From: Bursaphelenchus xylophilus
Taxonomy: Eukaryota; Nematoda; Chromadorea; Rhabditida; Aphelenchoididae
Assembly (NCBI GenBank): GCA_904066235.2
Contig: CAJFCV020000001.1
Location: forward strand, 6,448,001-6,512,000
Direction of reading: 5' to 3'
Length of the DNA stretch: 64,000 nt
Part shown: piece after piece, positions 13,201 to 24,634 of the stretch
How the letters are laid out: each line of letters begins with the position of its first letter
Numbering within the stretch: position 1 is the first letter of the stretch
Position numbers and translations under genes: made by a program
The notes under the pieces: generated by a model
The model's database searches: none
Told to the model about the DNA's origin: nothing
What the model saw: the letters and a program-made list of their open reading frames with translations, nothing else

Positions 13201-16200
13201 TCGATTATTCGGTGAAAAACAGGCGAATTAATCTGTGGAAACTGGACGGTGGTGTCATAAAGTGAGTCCAGGCAACACGTTTGGAGAGGATATTGTTCAT
13301 TGTGGGGCTCTCGACATTCGGTCTGGACTCCTCAATGTTCATGTACAAGACAAGGGCCCGAGATAGGTTGTCAAGTGTTTTGCGCTTCTCGAAGGTATGA
13401 CGAGAGAAGAGAAGGAGGGTTACAAGGGTTGGAGGAAGAGAGAGCGAGTGCAACGGACGACGCACCTGCACTTGTGGGAAGAAAGGTGGTCATCCAGCGC
13501 TCTGGTCATTCGGAAAGGAAAGTGAAGAGGGATCGTCTCCAACCGAGAGAGACATGGATGTGTTTAGACCGACAAAGACAGGTTGTCTGAATGCGGCTCG
13601 TGTGCTGCGCGATGACCTTGTTGGGTTTGGTTGCTGCGGTCTTTCCTTTCTCTTGCCAAACCCTTCACCTTTCCATTCCACCGGAGAGATTTGCATATTC
13701 GATTCCTGGGTTGGTTTTTTCTCTTTCGTCCAGTTTTTTGCTTCTCACCCGCGTCTTCTCGAATTAGACTAATGACCGGCGAGAAAGTTGAGCTGTTGGG
13801 TCACTCTTTGTTTTTTGGGCTTATCGATCCCGAATAACGCCTGTTTCCGCGCGTCTCCAGAGACTTGTTTGGGCCGGATTCGGGGGTGTCAAAGCTGTCG
13901 CAAATTGTCTCTTTAGAAGGCTACTTTCTCTTTGACTTTGTTTCTGAATCCAATAGCATGACTAAGAGTATGCTTTATGATTCAGACGTCCATAAACCTT
14001 TTCCCATTTGATGATGTAGGGACAACAACGCGGGTTTAATTTTTCTCTTTCGTTTTATCAGTTTCTGTATTGCTCGGGGCCGCGTTACTCATTAGTTTCC
14101 TTTCAGCCAGTAATTTTAATTTTTTTGTATGGTTTCGTCCGGGATAAGTTGTTATATTGGTAGGGGAGTGATATCTTATTAAATTCTGGATTCGTTAGTT
14201 TTAAAAACTTTTTTCGCCTTCATTTTTATACAATTATCAGAATATTCTTCTGTAGTATTAACGGAGTTTTGAAAATTTGCTTTTTGTAACCCGGATGTGA
14301 TTTTCTGGCTTTCTTCGTCCTTGGCAATTCATTACACAAAAACCTTCGGTGTGTAAAATCATACGCTTTCATGAATGGCCGTGATTTTTGTCCTTTGAAG
14401 GTCTTCGATGGATCCTCCTCGGGATGCCCTTAAACGCTCAGGAAATATTAGTGTTAAAGGGAGAAGAAAGTGAGTCATCGCGTCGAATTCCGAGTTTATT
14501 CTTGTGAATGTCCTTGGGCGTTGGTGGCGGCGATTCGAGTCTCTGACGGGGATCTGATTGCTTTCTTCGAGGCAGGTATTCCATCTCAAATCCCCTTCGT
14601 TTTATTCGCCACCCGGTTTTCTGTTTTGTCCATTTCCGAAATTAGCCCTCGTTTAACGCGTTTTGTTTCTTTCTACTTCGAGTTGCGTAATTGAGTATTC
14701 AAATAAGTCGTTTTTCCATTTCAGAGTCCATTTCCGTGCTAGGTCTTCTCTCTTAATCTTTGTCTTTTCCGTACAGCTGAGACCCTGGGGCTAAGGTTGG
14801 GGGAGATAAATCTTTTAAAGGCATATCGACCACCTCCATCTTCAGGCCCTTGATTTCGAGGATCCGGAACAGCGCCATGGGTTTCCCATGGAAGTCCGAG
14901 TATTCGACGGACGTTTCTACGGTTCGACGAAAGTTTATATTCTCCTCGAGGACGAGAACGACAATCCTCCGATTATCAATGGACCCAAACGCATCCACTT
15001 TAGTGAGGGCACTGCCGTCAACTCTCAGATCGGCCAATTCTCCGTCACGGATCAGGACAGCAACGACAAGAGCACGTATGTATCTCCCCTCCCTTCCCCT
15101 TCAGGGCCTTTATTTGTCTTTATTCCTTATCTCGATTCTCTTCTTGGGTACTGTTAATGCTCAACCCGACATATCTCTTCCATTTGCCGGGCATCTTGGG
15201 CATTCCCGGTTTATGAATTTTGCTGCCAAGAATCCAAGAGATATCATGTTGAGTGTAGTCAAAAATATTAGCGAGAACACTCCGGTTAACACCGTTTTGT
15301 TTAATTTCCGCGCAGAGGATAAAAACGCCCCCAATTATAATCTGACGTAAGTTGAAGTCTTCAGTGATGACATATGACTTGCATGGGATTATTATGGATT
15401 TGTTTTAGTTATCGAATCAACCGACAGTCGGACCCGAAAAGACAATTCAGTATCGATCAGAACGGTGCTCTGAAAGTGGCTGCCGCCTTGGATCGGGAGG
15501 ATATAAAACAATATGCGTTGAGAATTGAAGCGTTTGATCAAGGTAAGGAAATTTGATTACGAATTTTCAGTCGTCTTTTTTGCGTCGTAATAATTACTTT
15601 TTAGTCGGGAATATCGGAACTCAGTATGTCGATCTCTATTTGGATGATGAGAATGACAACGCGCCTTTATTGTATACTGTTCTTCATCCATTCAACGTTT
15701 CTCGACCTTGTATCTTCATGGAAAACACACCTCCAGATCAACTTCCTCTCTGTGAAATCCACGGATTTGATCCAGATACCAAGAAGAATGGACCTCCTTT
15801 CAAGATGGAGCTGAACAGTACGTTTACTGACAGTGACGCTGTTAGTGTTGTGTTTGATGAAAGTTTGGACAATGGGAATGGTGGCATGATCATCAGAGCT
15901 CTCAAAGAATTTGACCGAGAAGAACAAAAAGTGATCGAGATTCCAATCAATGTTCAGGATCAAGGCGGAATGTCGGCCACCAGAAAAGTTTATGTTATCA
16001 TTGGAGACCAGGTAAGGTTTTTTAATTCAAATTCAACGAGAATTTATGACAAGTTTGTTGTTATGTTGTGCTGTTATAGAATGACAACAAGATGAGTGAC
16101 GGGGAAATGACCATCGAAGTGTACAGTTATGAAGGACACCTCCAAACTCAGAGCATCGGGCGTGTTTATGTGAATGATAAGGATGATTGGGACTTTCCAG

Positions 16201-19052
16201 ACAAGATCTTTGTGGGACCCGATGAAAAGTATTTCTCCGTGGATAAACAGGGTGATGTAGGTCGAATAGTAACAATGGATTTATATTATTTGTAGATTGT
16301 CATTTCTTCGGACACTCCATCTGGTCAATATACTTTTAAAGTTGATGTCACGGACACTGTAAATCCCGGAAATGCAGTGGGAACAGTCACTGTGAATGTC
16401 TACGGGTTCCCACCGATCGCTTTCGACAATCAGGCCGCGATTCGGATAGCAGCTGAGAGCAGAAACTACTACGGTAACCCCTCGTTCTTCCTCGCCGGGC
16501 CCAGAGAATCGTTCGTAAACTTGTTGAAGGAGAAGATCAAGAAGGTTAGAGAAGGGAATGTGGTCGTGGACATCTTCTCCATCCAGACTTCCGAGTACGA
16601 CGGTACTTACGACATTAGATTCACAGTGCAAAGCGGGGGTCAATACCTTTCCAAAACCACGGTGGAGGGATTAATCTCGGCTAATCTGGCTGAGTTTGAA
16701 CACTCAGTTCAAGGAGAAATCAAGGCCGTTGGAATTGATATGTGCAAAGATACCCGGTGTGATAACGGATGTCAGACAAGACATACTGCTTCCAACGTAA
16801 GTTTTGTTTATTGTTTGACAAGAACGAACGTTTTTCAGTCAGGTGTTGTTGTCTCGAACAACAATACAGTCCTTGTGGGCATAAACTCAACTTCTTCCGA
16901 CGTCTGTGAATGCCCCATCCAAGCTGCGCCCACTTCTTGTTCCGCCGATTACTGTTATAATGGCGGAATCTGTCATAATCTGAATCCAGGAGCCACTTGT
17001 CAATGCAAGAATGATCTGCCTGGAGAGAGGTGCCAAGGAAGCACACGGACTTTCCGAGGAGAAGGCTATGCTTGGTACAAGAGCATGCCCGCTTGCACTT
17101 CCCTCAACATTTCCTTCTCGTTCAGAACGTAGGTTTCTTTTAGTTTAGTTTTGATATGTTTGTTCGTTTTACATTTCCTTTTTTTAGAAATGACGATGGT
17201 ATTATTATTTACAATGGACCCTTTAAGCGTGTCGAAGCGTACACTGGAATGAAGATCAAATACTCGGACTATCTCTATGTTGGTCTCGAGCAAGGCTCCT
17301 TGGTTGTAAAACAGTTAAATGGTAGGATCCCGGTGAATATTACGCTCGGCGGTGTATTGGCTGATGATCAAGTCCATCATGTCACCATTATCCAGACGCA
17401 TAAAAAGTTGGAGGTCATCCTTGATCATTGCAACAACCCCAACGAGAATTGTTATAAGGCCGAGGAAGCGGATGATGATGAGCGATTGAATGTTGTAAAT
17501 CCCCTCCAAGTCGGCGGCATCTATGCTATCGACGATATCGCTGATATTCATCCAACTTTGCGGGGAAAGAGAGGTTTCAATGGATGTATTATGGATCTGG
17601 TCGTGAATGGAGAGGAATATGATCTGGAGTCTCCGGAATTGTCTGCTGATTCGGATAATAAGTGTGGATGTGCGGATGAGAAGAAGTGTGTCCATGGGAA
17701 ATGTTTTGTGAAGATCAAGAATCAGATGGAAGCATGTCGATGTCCTCCCGGATACATGGGCAAGAACTGTGAGAATGTTGCCCCTTGGATTCAATTTGTG
17801 GATCAGAGCAGTTACGTTAAATTCACCACCCGGGGAAGTCAGGATTACAATATTAGAAATGATGTGGAAGCTCAGATCGTGTTACCCAGGGAGGCTCGAG
17901 ATGGCCGGGTCATTTCGTTGGATAAGGATAATAATGTAAGATGCCTGAAACTTGATTGATAAGAATGTTTTAGGCGTTATCTTCGATTGCTTTGGAAGGG
18001 CAGTCGCCCGTTGCTCAACTGAATGATGTCTCCAGTCCGGACAAACTCCAATTCCATAAACTTACGCTGACTCCTGGAGTTCCATATCACATCAAGTTAC
18101 ATCGCGATCGATATGTGTCAACGATTACTGTCGATTACGCAACTCACTCATCCAAGGTGATCTCTGAAAATCAAAGAGCCCTCCAAGATGTACATTCGAT
18201 TACTGGAGGATCGCAAAGTTTCGGATTTGCTGGATGTATGAGAGCTTTGAATTACAATGGAGAATATAAGAACATCACCGTTCCAAATCTCGAGGATAAT
18301 GAGATTAATGATTTCGACAACTCCCGATTCGAACAGTTTGGCATCAAGGACGGATGTCCCTACCTGGCCACTTGTGCCGGCATTGGATCGGGGATGTGCC
18401 CCTCCGGCCAAGTCTGTATAGATCATTGGAAGGGCCCCATCTGTGCATGCCCTGAGGGCGCTATGACTTTAGTCAAGCCTGATGGAACACTCTCTCACTG
18501 CAACGAAGTGGCTGCAGTTAGTTCGTTAAGTATCACAAGCCCCGCTTTGATCTTCATCTTGGTTTGTCTCCTTCTTCTTATCCTTATGGCATTGGTCATG
18601 GTAACATATACGAGAAAGAAGAGATCTCCATTCGATCTGGTTGGACCTGAAGAATTCAAAAGAGACAATCTGAGACAATATTCGTTGGAAGGGGGTGGTG
18701 AGACCGACAACAACCGACACAACATCGCCAATCTCAGGAAGCCGGTGATGCCATTCGAAGGTGGAAATGGCCTCGGCCAGAAAGTTTATCCTCAGAAACC
18801 TGCCGGTAAGTCTTTTTGCATTGCATTTTTTATCCTTCTTAAGTTGTTTTATTAATGTTCTATATTACTTTAGATGATGGGTTGAATGCCCAAGTGGATA
18901 ATCTGGACCGTGATCCCAACAGTGGACCTTATGATGAACTCAGGATGTACAATATGGAGGGAGACAACCAGTCCACCTTATCCTTCGACTCCCTCGACTC
19001 TGTTCGGCCTGGCAACCTCGAGACCATGGACAATCGAGACATACGGTATTAG
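4294..19052 (+). CDS. hmr-1: HMR-1 classical cadherin, long (neuronal B-type) isoform
   Basis: About 30 exons, roughly 2,830 residues. The first exon (4294-4347) encodes a signal peptide beginning [16 protein letters not shown]. It is followed by divergent and then typical cadherin repeats with repeated DxNDNxPxF calcium-binding motifs (for example near 7230, 8310, 9470, 9810, 11280, 14960 and 15650). After the repeats come an EGF-like module (about 16940-17040), a laminin G domain (17190-17650), a second EGF-like module, a second laminin G (17790-18250) and a third Cys-rich segment. A transmembrane helix lies at about 18535-18605. The cytoplasmic tail ends with the classical beta-catenin-binding region ([15 protein letters not shown] near 18875, then SLDSV). 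In C. elegans this locus makes a long HMR-1B needed for axon organisation and a short epithelial HMR-1A. Main exons here: 7170-7733, 7775-8214, 8249-8793, 9025-9397, 9621-10369, 17188-17935, 17974-18805 and 18874-19052. The total exon length I add up is one base off a multiple of three, so one junction before 15075 is slightly misplaced. Confidence 0.9.
6191..6463. mobile_element. Small MITE in an hmr-1 intron
   Basis: Inside the intron 6176-6508. Terminal inverted repeats of about 16 bp: AGGATGCGCCATTTTT near 6193 and AAAAAATGGCGCATCCT ending near 6461. The interior has no coding potential. Target duplication is not clear. Confidence 0.6.
10400..10477. mobile_element. Very short hAT-like MITE remnant
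   Basis: Begins CAGGGGTGGCCACCGGGC and ends GCCCACTGACCACCCCTG. These ends match the larger element at 10631-11126 in the same intron. Only 78 bp; no target duplication is visible, so it is likely an internally deleted copy. Confidence 0.55.
10631..11126. mobile_element. hAT-type MITE with 8-bp target duplication
   Basis: A 496-bp element in the intron 10370-11161 of the long hmr-1 isoform. Ends are CAGGGGTGGTCAGTGGGCC and its near complement GGGTCCGCTGACCACCCCTG. It is flanked by a perfect 8-bp direct repeat AATATATA (10623-10630 and 11127-11134), the target-site length typical of hAT transposons. CAGGGGTGG ends are also common in that superfamily. The interior near both ends is a run of GGCCCG/CGGGCC repeats, making it very GC-rich against AT-rich surroundings. 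The 207-codon open frame crossing it is a by-product of this composition. Confidence 0.85.
11583..14845 (+). promoter_or_regulatory. 3.3 kb intron, probable promoter region of the short hmr-1 isoform
   Basis: By far the longest intron of the locus, lying between exons 11477-11582 and 14846-15075. It is rich in pyrimidine tracts and shows no repeats or recognisable exon. A 178-codon open frame at 12551-13087 resembles nothing known and is probably chance. Because the short isoform begins at 15078 and lacks every upstream exon, its promoter and enhancers most likely lie here. This is inferred from gene structure; I see no specific promoter motif. Confidence 0.5.
15076..15081 (+). promoter_or_regulatory. 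hmr-1: 5' splice donor of the long isoform overlapping the short isoform's start codon
   Basis: The long-isoform exon 14846-15075 ends AGCAC and is followed by the donor GTATGT (15076-15081). The start codon of the short isoform is the ATG at 15078-15080, that is positions 3-5 of the same donor. If the donor is used, the start codon is removed with the intron. If the start codon is kept, the next donor at 15347 must be used. The overlap is read directly; its regulatory use is inferred. Confidence 0.85.
15078..19052 (+). CDS. hmr-1: HMR-1 classical cadherin, short (A-type) isoform
   Basis: An alternative first exon, 15078-15346, starts at an ATG and encodes a strong signal peptide ([20 protein letters not shown] then LFLGTVNA, cleavage before QPD). 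It continues with half a cadherin repeat ([18 protein letters not shown]) and ends ..AAT CTG AC|gtaagt. It joins the shared exon at 15409 (acceptor tgttttag) to give NLTYRINRQ. Remaining exons: 15409-15542, 15605-16011, 16080-16256, 16296-16796, 16839-17128, 17188-17935, 17974-18805 and 18874-19052. The sum is 3,537 nt, exactly 1,179 codons including the stop. The product keeps the last cadherin repeats, EGF and laminin G modules, the membrane helix and the beta-catenin tail, matching the known short HMR-1A architecture used at epithelial adherens junctions. Transcription must start within the long isoform's 3.3 kb intron or its following exon. Confidence 0.88.
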
Positions 19053-20557
19053 GATTACTGTGGTCTCGGTGCTGTAGACTTTACATTTACGGGTCATTCA
19101 AAGTACATTTATCATTATTTATATCATACTAACATTGCTATTAATCTCTCAGATATCTTGCCATTGTTGCAATGTTTGTGTTAATTTATTCTCGCATTTA
19201 TCATCCTTTTGCTCACATTTTCCGATTGATATATGTTGTATTTATCCAGGAACATTACCTTTACTGCCGACTTCTTTTGTTATTATCACTCGCTTGTATT
19301 TAATATAGACATAGCTTTACTTTAATTACCGCCCAAAGCATTTGTTTCCTATGTTTTTATTTAAAATAAAAATTTTATTCAAGTTTTGAGAGATGAACAC
19401 GGGGCCCGAGAGTGTCCCGTACCAAAAAAAAGAAGCCTGATCAAAGTCCTGACTTAGTGCCGGTTCGGCGACTAATTCAAAATAAAAATTTACAATGAAA
19501 ATTATTTGAAAATTGAATAATTCGCAGGAATATTGGATCCACAACGAAAACAACAAAAAAAAAAGAAAATCTCAGGAAAGAATTCTCAAAATTTCCGCAA
19601 GAGCTTCCGAGAACGCTGAAAAAATCAACATCATTGGCCATCGGACTGGAGGTGGGAATTCAGACAAAAATATTCATCATAGGATTGCTAAATACAAAAT
19701 TTAAAGGCTTGGCCCGACGCCTCGGCCCGAAAAACGTCGATCCGGGGCCCGGCCCGGTATAAAGTAGGTCCGGCTCGTTTTCGAAATTTCCACAACCCGG
19801 CCCTGTTGCCATAGTCTAATTCTGATGATGCAGTGACTCAGAAATGGTGTTTTAAATAGTATCCGATGGCATACTCGGCTATATTGGTTTATTATTACAT
19901 TTTTAGACATAACCTTGACTAGATTATTGTAATTCAAAGACTGATAGTAGTTTCAAAAAAATCGAAAAAGTTGCTTCGTATTATCCCAGATGAAGTGAAA
20001 TATAATCGTGTGTAAAAGTGAACGAAAAAAGTAATGACTGTACAAATGAGATCATTGGAATGTAGACGAATTGGAGTCGTATTTTAGGGGACTTTGAAGG
20101 GCGGGGGAGGGAATATTTACAGGGGTAAGGGGGGACTGGGCGGGGAAAAGGAGACTCCTTAAATGCAAATTATCCTTATTCGGCATCAATCTTGCACGAG
20201 CATAACTGGAGATGGGTCTGGAACAAGTTTAAGTAAAGGCCGTCCATGTTAAAACACACAGACAAGATCACCAAAACATTTACTATATTAAGTATCAGTG
20301 CGCAGGTCAGGATTATTAAAGTTCAAAAGCTACAACATTCAAAGGCAGAGACCATCACGGTTAAAGACCTCACGGCCTCCGATGCCAACATCATCAGCCC
20401 CGTGCATAAAATGTAAATGGTATTTCAAAAAGCTACAGTATGACATAATCACAATAGAATTGAAATCAAAACAAAAGAACCGAAGTAAAAAACGCAAGAA
20501 TTAACGATTACAAGACACTTCTGAGATAATGCCGGAGATGACATCACAATAAATGGG
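19053..20557. other. Convergent 3' region between hmr-1 and unc-75
   Basis: Holds the 3' untranslated regions of hmr-1 (+) and the unc-75-like gene (-). Around 19705-19800 there is a GC-rich patch of GGCCCG repeats resembling the interior of the hAT MITE at 10631, probably a remnant of the same family. No convincing coding sequence. Confidence 0.45.
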
Positions 20558-23305
20558 TCAGTAGGGCTTGTCCCGGGGCCGTTTGAACTGCACTTTGAGG
20601 CGTTTCATCCCGATCTGGAACCCATTCATCGCCTGGATTGCCGCCATCGCCGAGTTGGGGTTATCGTACGATACAAATCCTAGAAAACACTGTACAAAAA
20701 AAGAGAAACAAGTACTAGCCTCGGACTTAATGGGCATCAGAAATGAACGAGGAACAACTCTCAAGGATAATATAATCTAGTCTGTGCTCACTCTCAAAAA
20801 AGGAGAACTCCGTGTTTGGCATTACAATACTCAAAGTTGTCATCCGTTTAGTCCACAAACTACTCCATCAGACAACAGCTTAAACCTCAGTCCCAAAGCC
20901 AACCAAACCAATCAATTAACTATAGTTACAGTACTCTGAATCCGCTGAGAGCGGCGTCAAAAAAGGGAAGAAAAGCCGAATCCTTGAACATAAACCGACT
21001 ATAATCATGACGTGCGACTACTACTTCCACACAGATATTCACCCCTGAGGCACTCACCGAAACATTTGCTCTGATTTGTGGCCCGATCAATGAAGACTTT
21101 GGCACTCAACACGGTGCCGAAAGGCAAAAACATTTGTGTCAATTCAGCATCTCCAAACTCTTGAGGAAGATGGTAGATGAAGAGGTTACACCCTTCCGGT
21201 CCGGGGACTAAAACAACATTAGTATCGGACCTCTTTCCCTTACCTTCTTTATGCGTGAAACCGGGGAGAATCCCAGCGCCTGAGGCGGCGGCAACGGCTG
21301 CCAATTGGGCCATTTGTTGTTGTTGTAATTGCTGGATGGTTTGGTTGTACATGGCTGAAGCTGAAAGCGTTCTATCAGGGTCAGATAATCCTTACAATTC
21401 TGCGATTGGTCATAGGCAATCAACTGGTTATAGGCGCCAGCTTGGACCCCGTAGGCCTGAGTCGTTGTTAACTCCCCGTTGGAATTAGCAGTCGAGGTGG
21501 TCCCTTGATGGGCTGCCAAAGCTGATAACTGACTTTGTAGTTGTGGATTCGAAGCCGGAATCTGGCTCTGAAGACCGAGGTGTTGAATCTGCGCCGCTGC
21601 TTGAACTTGTGCCTGAGCTGCAGCAACGGCCGCTGCAACGGCGGCTTGATTCGTTGAACTCTGGGTTGGGAGAATGTTATTTGGAGTACTCAAGGCTTGA
21701 CTCTGCAGTAATGGAAGATACGAAGCCGTTACCGGGCTTTGTATGGAAGCCGCGGCCACCAATTGAGCTGCTTGTTGTTGTTGCAACACCTTCAAACTGA
21801 ATTAAGACTCTTTGGTTTGCTTACATTTAACTGGTTTAGAGGACTGGCCGTAGCTGCACCGTAAATTCCCGATTGGGCGGCCAGAAGGGGGTTCAGAATC
21901 CCAATCTGCGAAGCCATCTGCTGCATTCTCCTGAGCTGTCTTTCCTTGTCGGTGTCCGCCAACTTCACCACAAGACTGCTCGAGGCGCCTCTCATCGTCT
22001 GGCTTCCATGAAGAGCGGAAATAGCCCTTTGGGCATCGCCCGCATTCGTGAATTTGGCAAAGGCACATCCCTGGAGAAGAAGAAGATAAAATAAACTTGG
22101 ATTTATTGCAAAGAACAAAGGAATGTCCCAAGCTTTGCCTCCGAGCCTTACCTTGGAAACTCCATCAGCAGCTCGTAGTACTGTAACTTCTTCGATCTTC
22201 CCGAACGGTGACAGGAGTGCCTTGACTTCCTCTTCTCCTTGTTGCTTGGATAACATTCCAATGAACAACTTTCGATCATCACTCGGTTTGGGGGAATTGG
22301 GGCGAGAATCCGAGTCCGCCGGCTTCACTTGCATGGCACGGTTCATCTGAAAGTCAGTAGAATAAAGTAAACTTTCCCTCCAAAGTGTCCAAACGGAGGT
22401 AGTGAACCTTGAATTTGCGGCCACACTTTCTTCGGAATTGTTTGTCTCCGGCCTCGCACCGGCCCCGGCCTCGTTTCCCCTTTTTCTTACCCAAATTGCA
22501 CCAAATTCAGTGCCTTAGGGCGTTTTCTTCCCAAATTTGATGCACTTCTCAAGGTCCCTCCCTAAATAAGTTTGGTCGGCCACTTTAGGCCCAAATAACT
22601 TACTCCTGGAAGGGTTTTCTGATCGTGGAGGGCGGCCTGACATCGGAGAGCGTGGTCTCGATGACAGTAGGTCAGGAAGGCGCAGCCTTTGTGCATGCCC
22701 GTGTATTTATCCTTGAGGATTGTGAACTCGTAGATCTTCCCGAAGGTCTCGAACATATGTCGGAGGTCTTTCTCCTCCAGATTCCGTGGTATCTGAAAAA
22801 GAAAACAATTATTGGTGGCGATTCAAATGCACTTCTCGAGCCAAATATTGACGTTTTTTATGTTTTCGAGGCGTATAAGTACTTATTTTACTGTGGTCCC
22901 CATGACGCAAATCTCCCCTCCCTAAATACCCGTTGATTACTTGGTAATAGTAAAAGTATTCTTTATGAATATCTATACGAAGCTTACTGCTTTCGTATAG
23001 ACATACGAAAGCCAGAAAGTCTTAAACCTTCGGGCATTTTTGGAAATTTACAAAGAAATATTAAGGCCGAATTAATTATGCAAAATAAATAATCCAAATT
23101 AATGGGTTGCAGTCTCTCTGCCCATTTCCGATACCGCAGACTGTTTTTTGGAAGAGATGATGCATAAAACTGAACTTACTTGGCCGACGAACAGCTTAAT
23201 TGCATCTGAATCTTTAACCGGAAACCCATTACTATCGGTGCTGGAGGGCCTGGCCGTGTCCACATCAGGATTGGGGTTTATGGCCTCTTCACATTGGAGC
23301 CCCAT
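20558..23305 (-). CDS. unc-75: CELF/Bruno-family RNA-binding protein, UNC-75 type
   Basis: Eight exons: 23180-23305, 22604-22792, 22152-22346, 21825-22070, 21396-21789, 21244-21360, 21058-21207 and 20558-20679, total 513 codons (512 aa). Three RRMs in the CELF layout: RRM1 ([18 protein letters not shown]), RRM2 ([19 protein letters not shown]) and, after a Gln/Ala-rich linker, RRM3 ([25 protein letters not shown]). The sequence [17 protein letters not shown] after RRM2 and the ending KRPRDKPY favour the CELF3-6/UNC-75 subclass over CELF1-2/ETR-1. In C. elegans UNC-75 is a neuronal splicing factor binding UGUU-rich introns. The acceptor of the fifth exon must be TTTGAAG rather than the nearby TTCAG, which would break the frame and leave only a 28-nt intron. 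The intron between exons 2 and 1 is about 390 nt, the rest mostly short. Confidence 0.88.
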
Positions 23306-24634
23306 GATTGGAATGGAATCAACGACTAGACACGGGACGACATACAGGAGAGGAGGTCAAGGTAGAGAACCGAAGAAGAGAACACCGAAGAGGACAAGAC
23401 AACCACCACACTGCTAACTGACACTCGGAGTGAGCCCTCGGCCCAGTCAGTTCTGCGCCTCCGGGCACATGCAGAGACCGAGGGGAGGGGGACGGGGGCT
23501 TTTGGCAGGCACAAGCCTTTTTTGGGCGTTTGGCTTGAAGACGTGGGTCCTCTCGTTATTAAGAAAAGCCAGGAGCGGGGCTCTGGTCGAGAATGGGCAT
23601 GGCATGGACAACATCCAGATCCCGCAGCTGCCCCAAAACAAGAGCGCGCGAATACAGATGGTCTGCGAGGGCCAGCTGTTCGGATATTCATCATGATCTG
23701 GTCAAGCACTCGGCGATGCAGACTCGGTTATTTTATAATTCTGTTTCGAGTTTGACCAGTAAGCATGGAAATCGATGACAAATTAATATTATACGTTTCA
23801 TGCTCCTCGAAAAAGTTTGAAAAAATATTTATGATGCAACCTATATCAATATCATTTTCATTGTATATTTCATGCAATTCAATGTCAAAAAAGCCAATCG
23901 TTCATCAACAAAGTTATTCCTTGCAAATTTGATCAAATCAACTTTTCATTCAATAAATTGCTTCTCGGATAGTAAGTAAATAAAATTCTTTGTGACTGAA
24001 CCCAGAAGTTGTCTGTCGTTCCGGTCATTCGGATTAATTACATCAAAGTTTACTTTAATAACTGTTTCAAGTACCACGCCCAAGTTTTCTTTGTGAGGTC
24101 GATTGGGAAGGAAATACAACAGAAACTAAATAAATCAAGGGAAATACACGGTCATTCCGCCGTCTTCCAGAATTATTTTGATATCCATGGCATATCCAGT
24201 TTCGTTTCTCATAAAATTCAGAAGCGACCGTTGTTCTGTAATGATGCCATTATGTCATTTTATAAAGGGATGGGACCCCCATTTCAATTCAAACCTCAAT
24301 AACATTGGTTGTTTTATAGTAAGGACTGTAACTTCAGTGATCTAAGACGGAGTTTTGAAGTGAATCTTGCACTCGAGAGGGACTTCCTCTTACTTTCATC
24401 CATGTAACGGGGGCATCAGAACTCGGAGTCATTCATCTTTCTTATTTTCACCTCCGCGATGTACTCGATGTTGAATAATCGAGACTCTCTTTGAATACCG
24501 TGGCACGGAGAAATCCCCGAAGAAAGGGGTTTCAGAACATCAATAATTGTCGAAGAGTTTTGTGTTCATCCCGCGCACTTTTATTCCCGTTGACACATTA
24601 TTATTTTCTCTCTTATTGGAGGTTGAATGAGGTC
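23306..24634. other. Divergent intergenic region between unc-75 and the PAN protein gene
   Basis: About 1.3 kb, presumably the promoters of both divergent genes. GC-rich near 23330-23700, AT-rich after 23750. Open frames of 85-130 codons on both strands here show no family resemblance and overlap one another, so I do not call genes. Confidence 0.4.
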
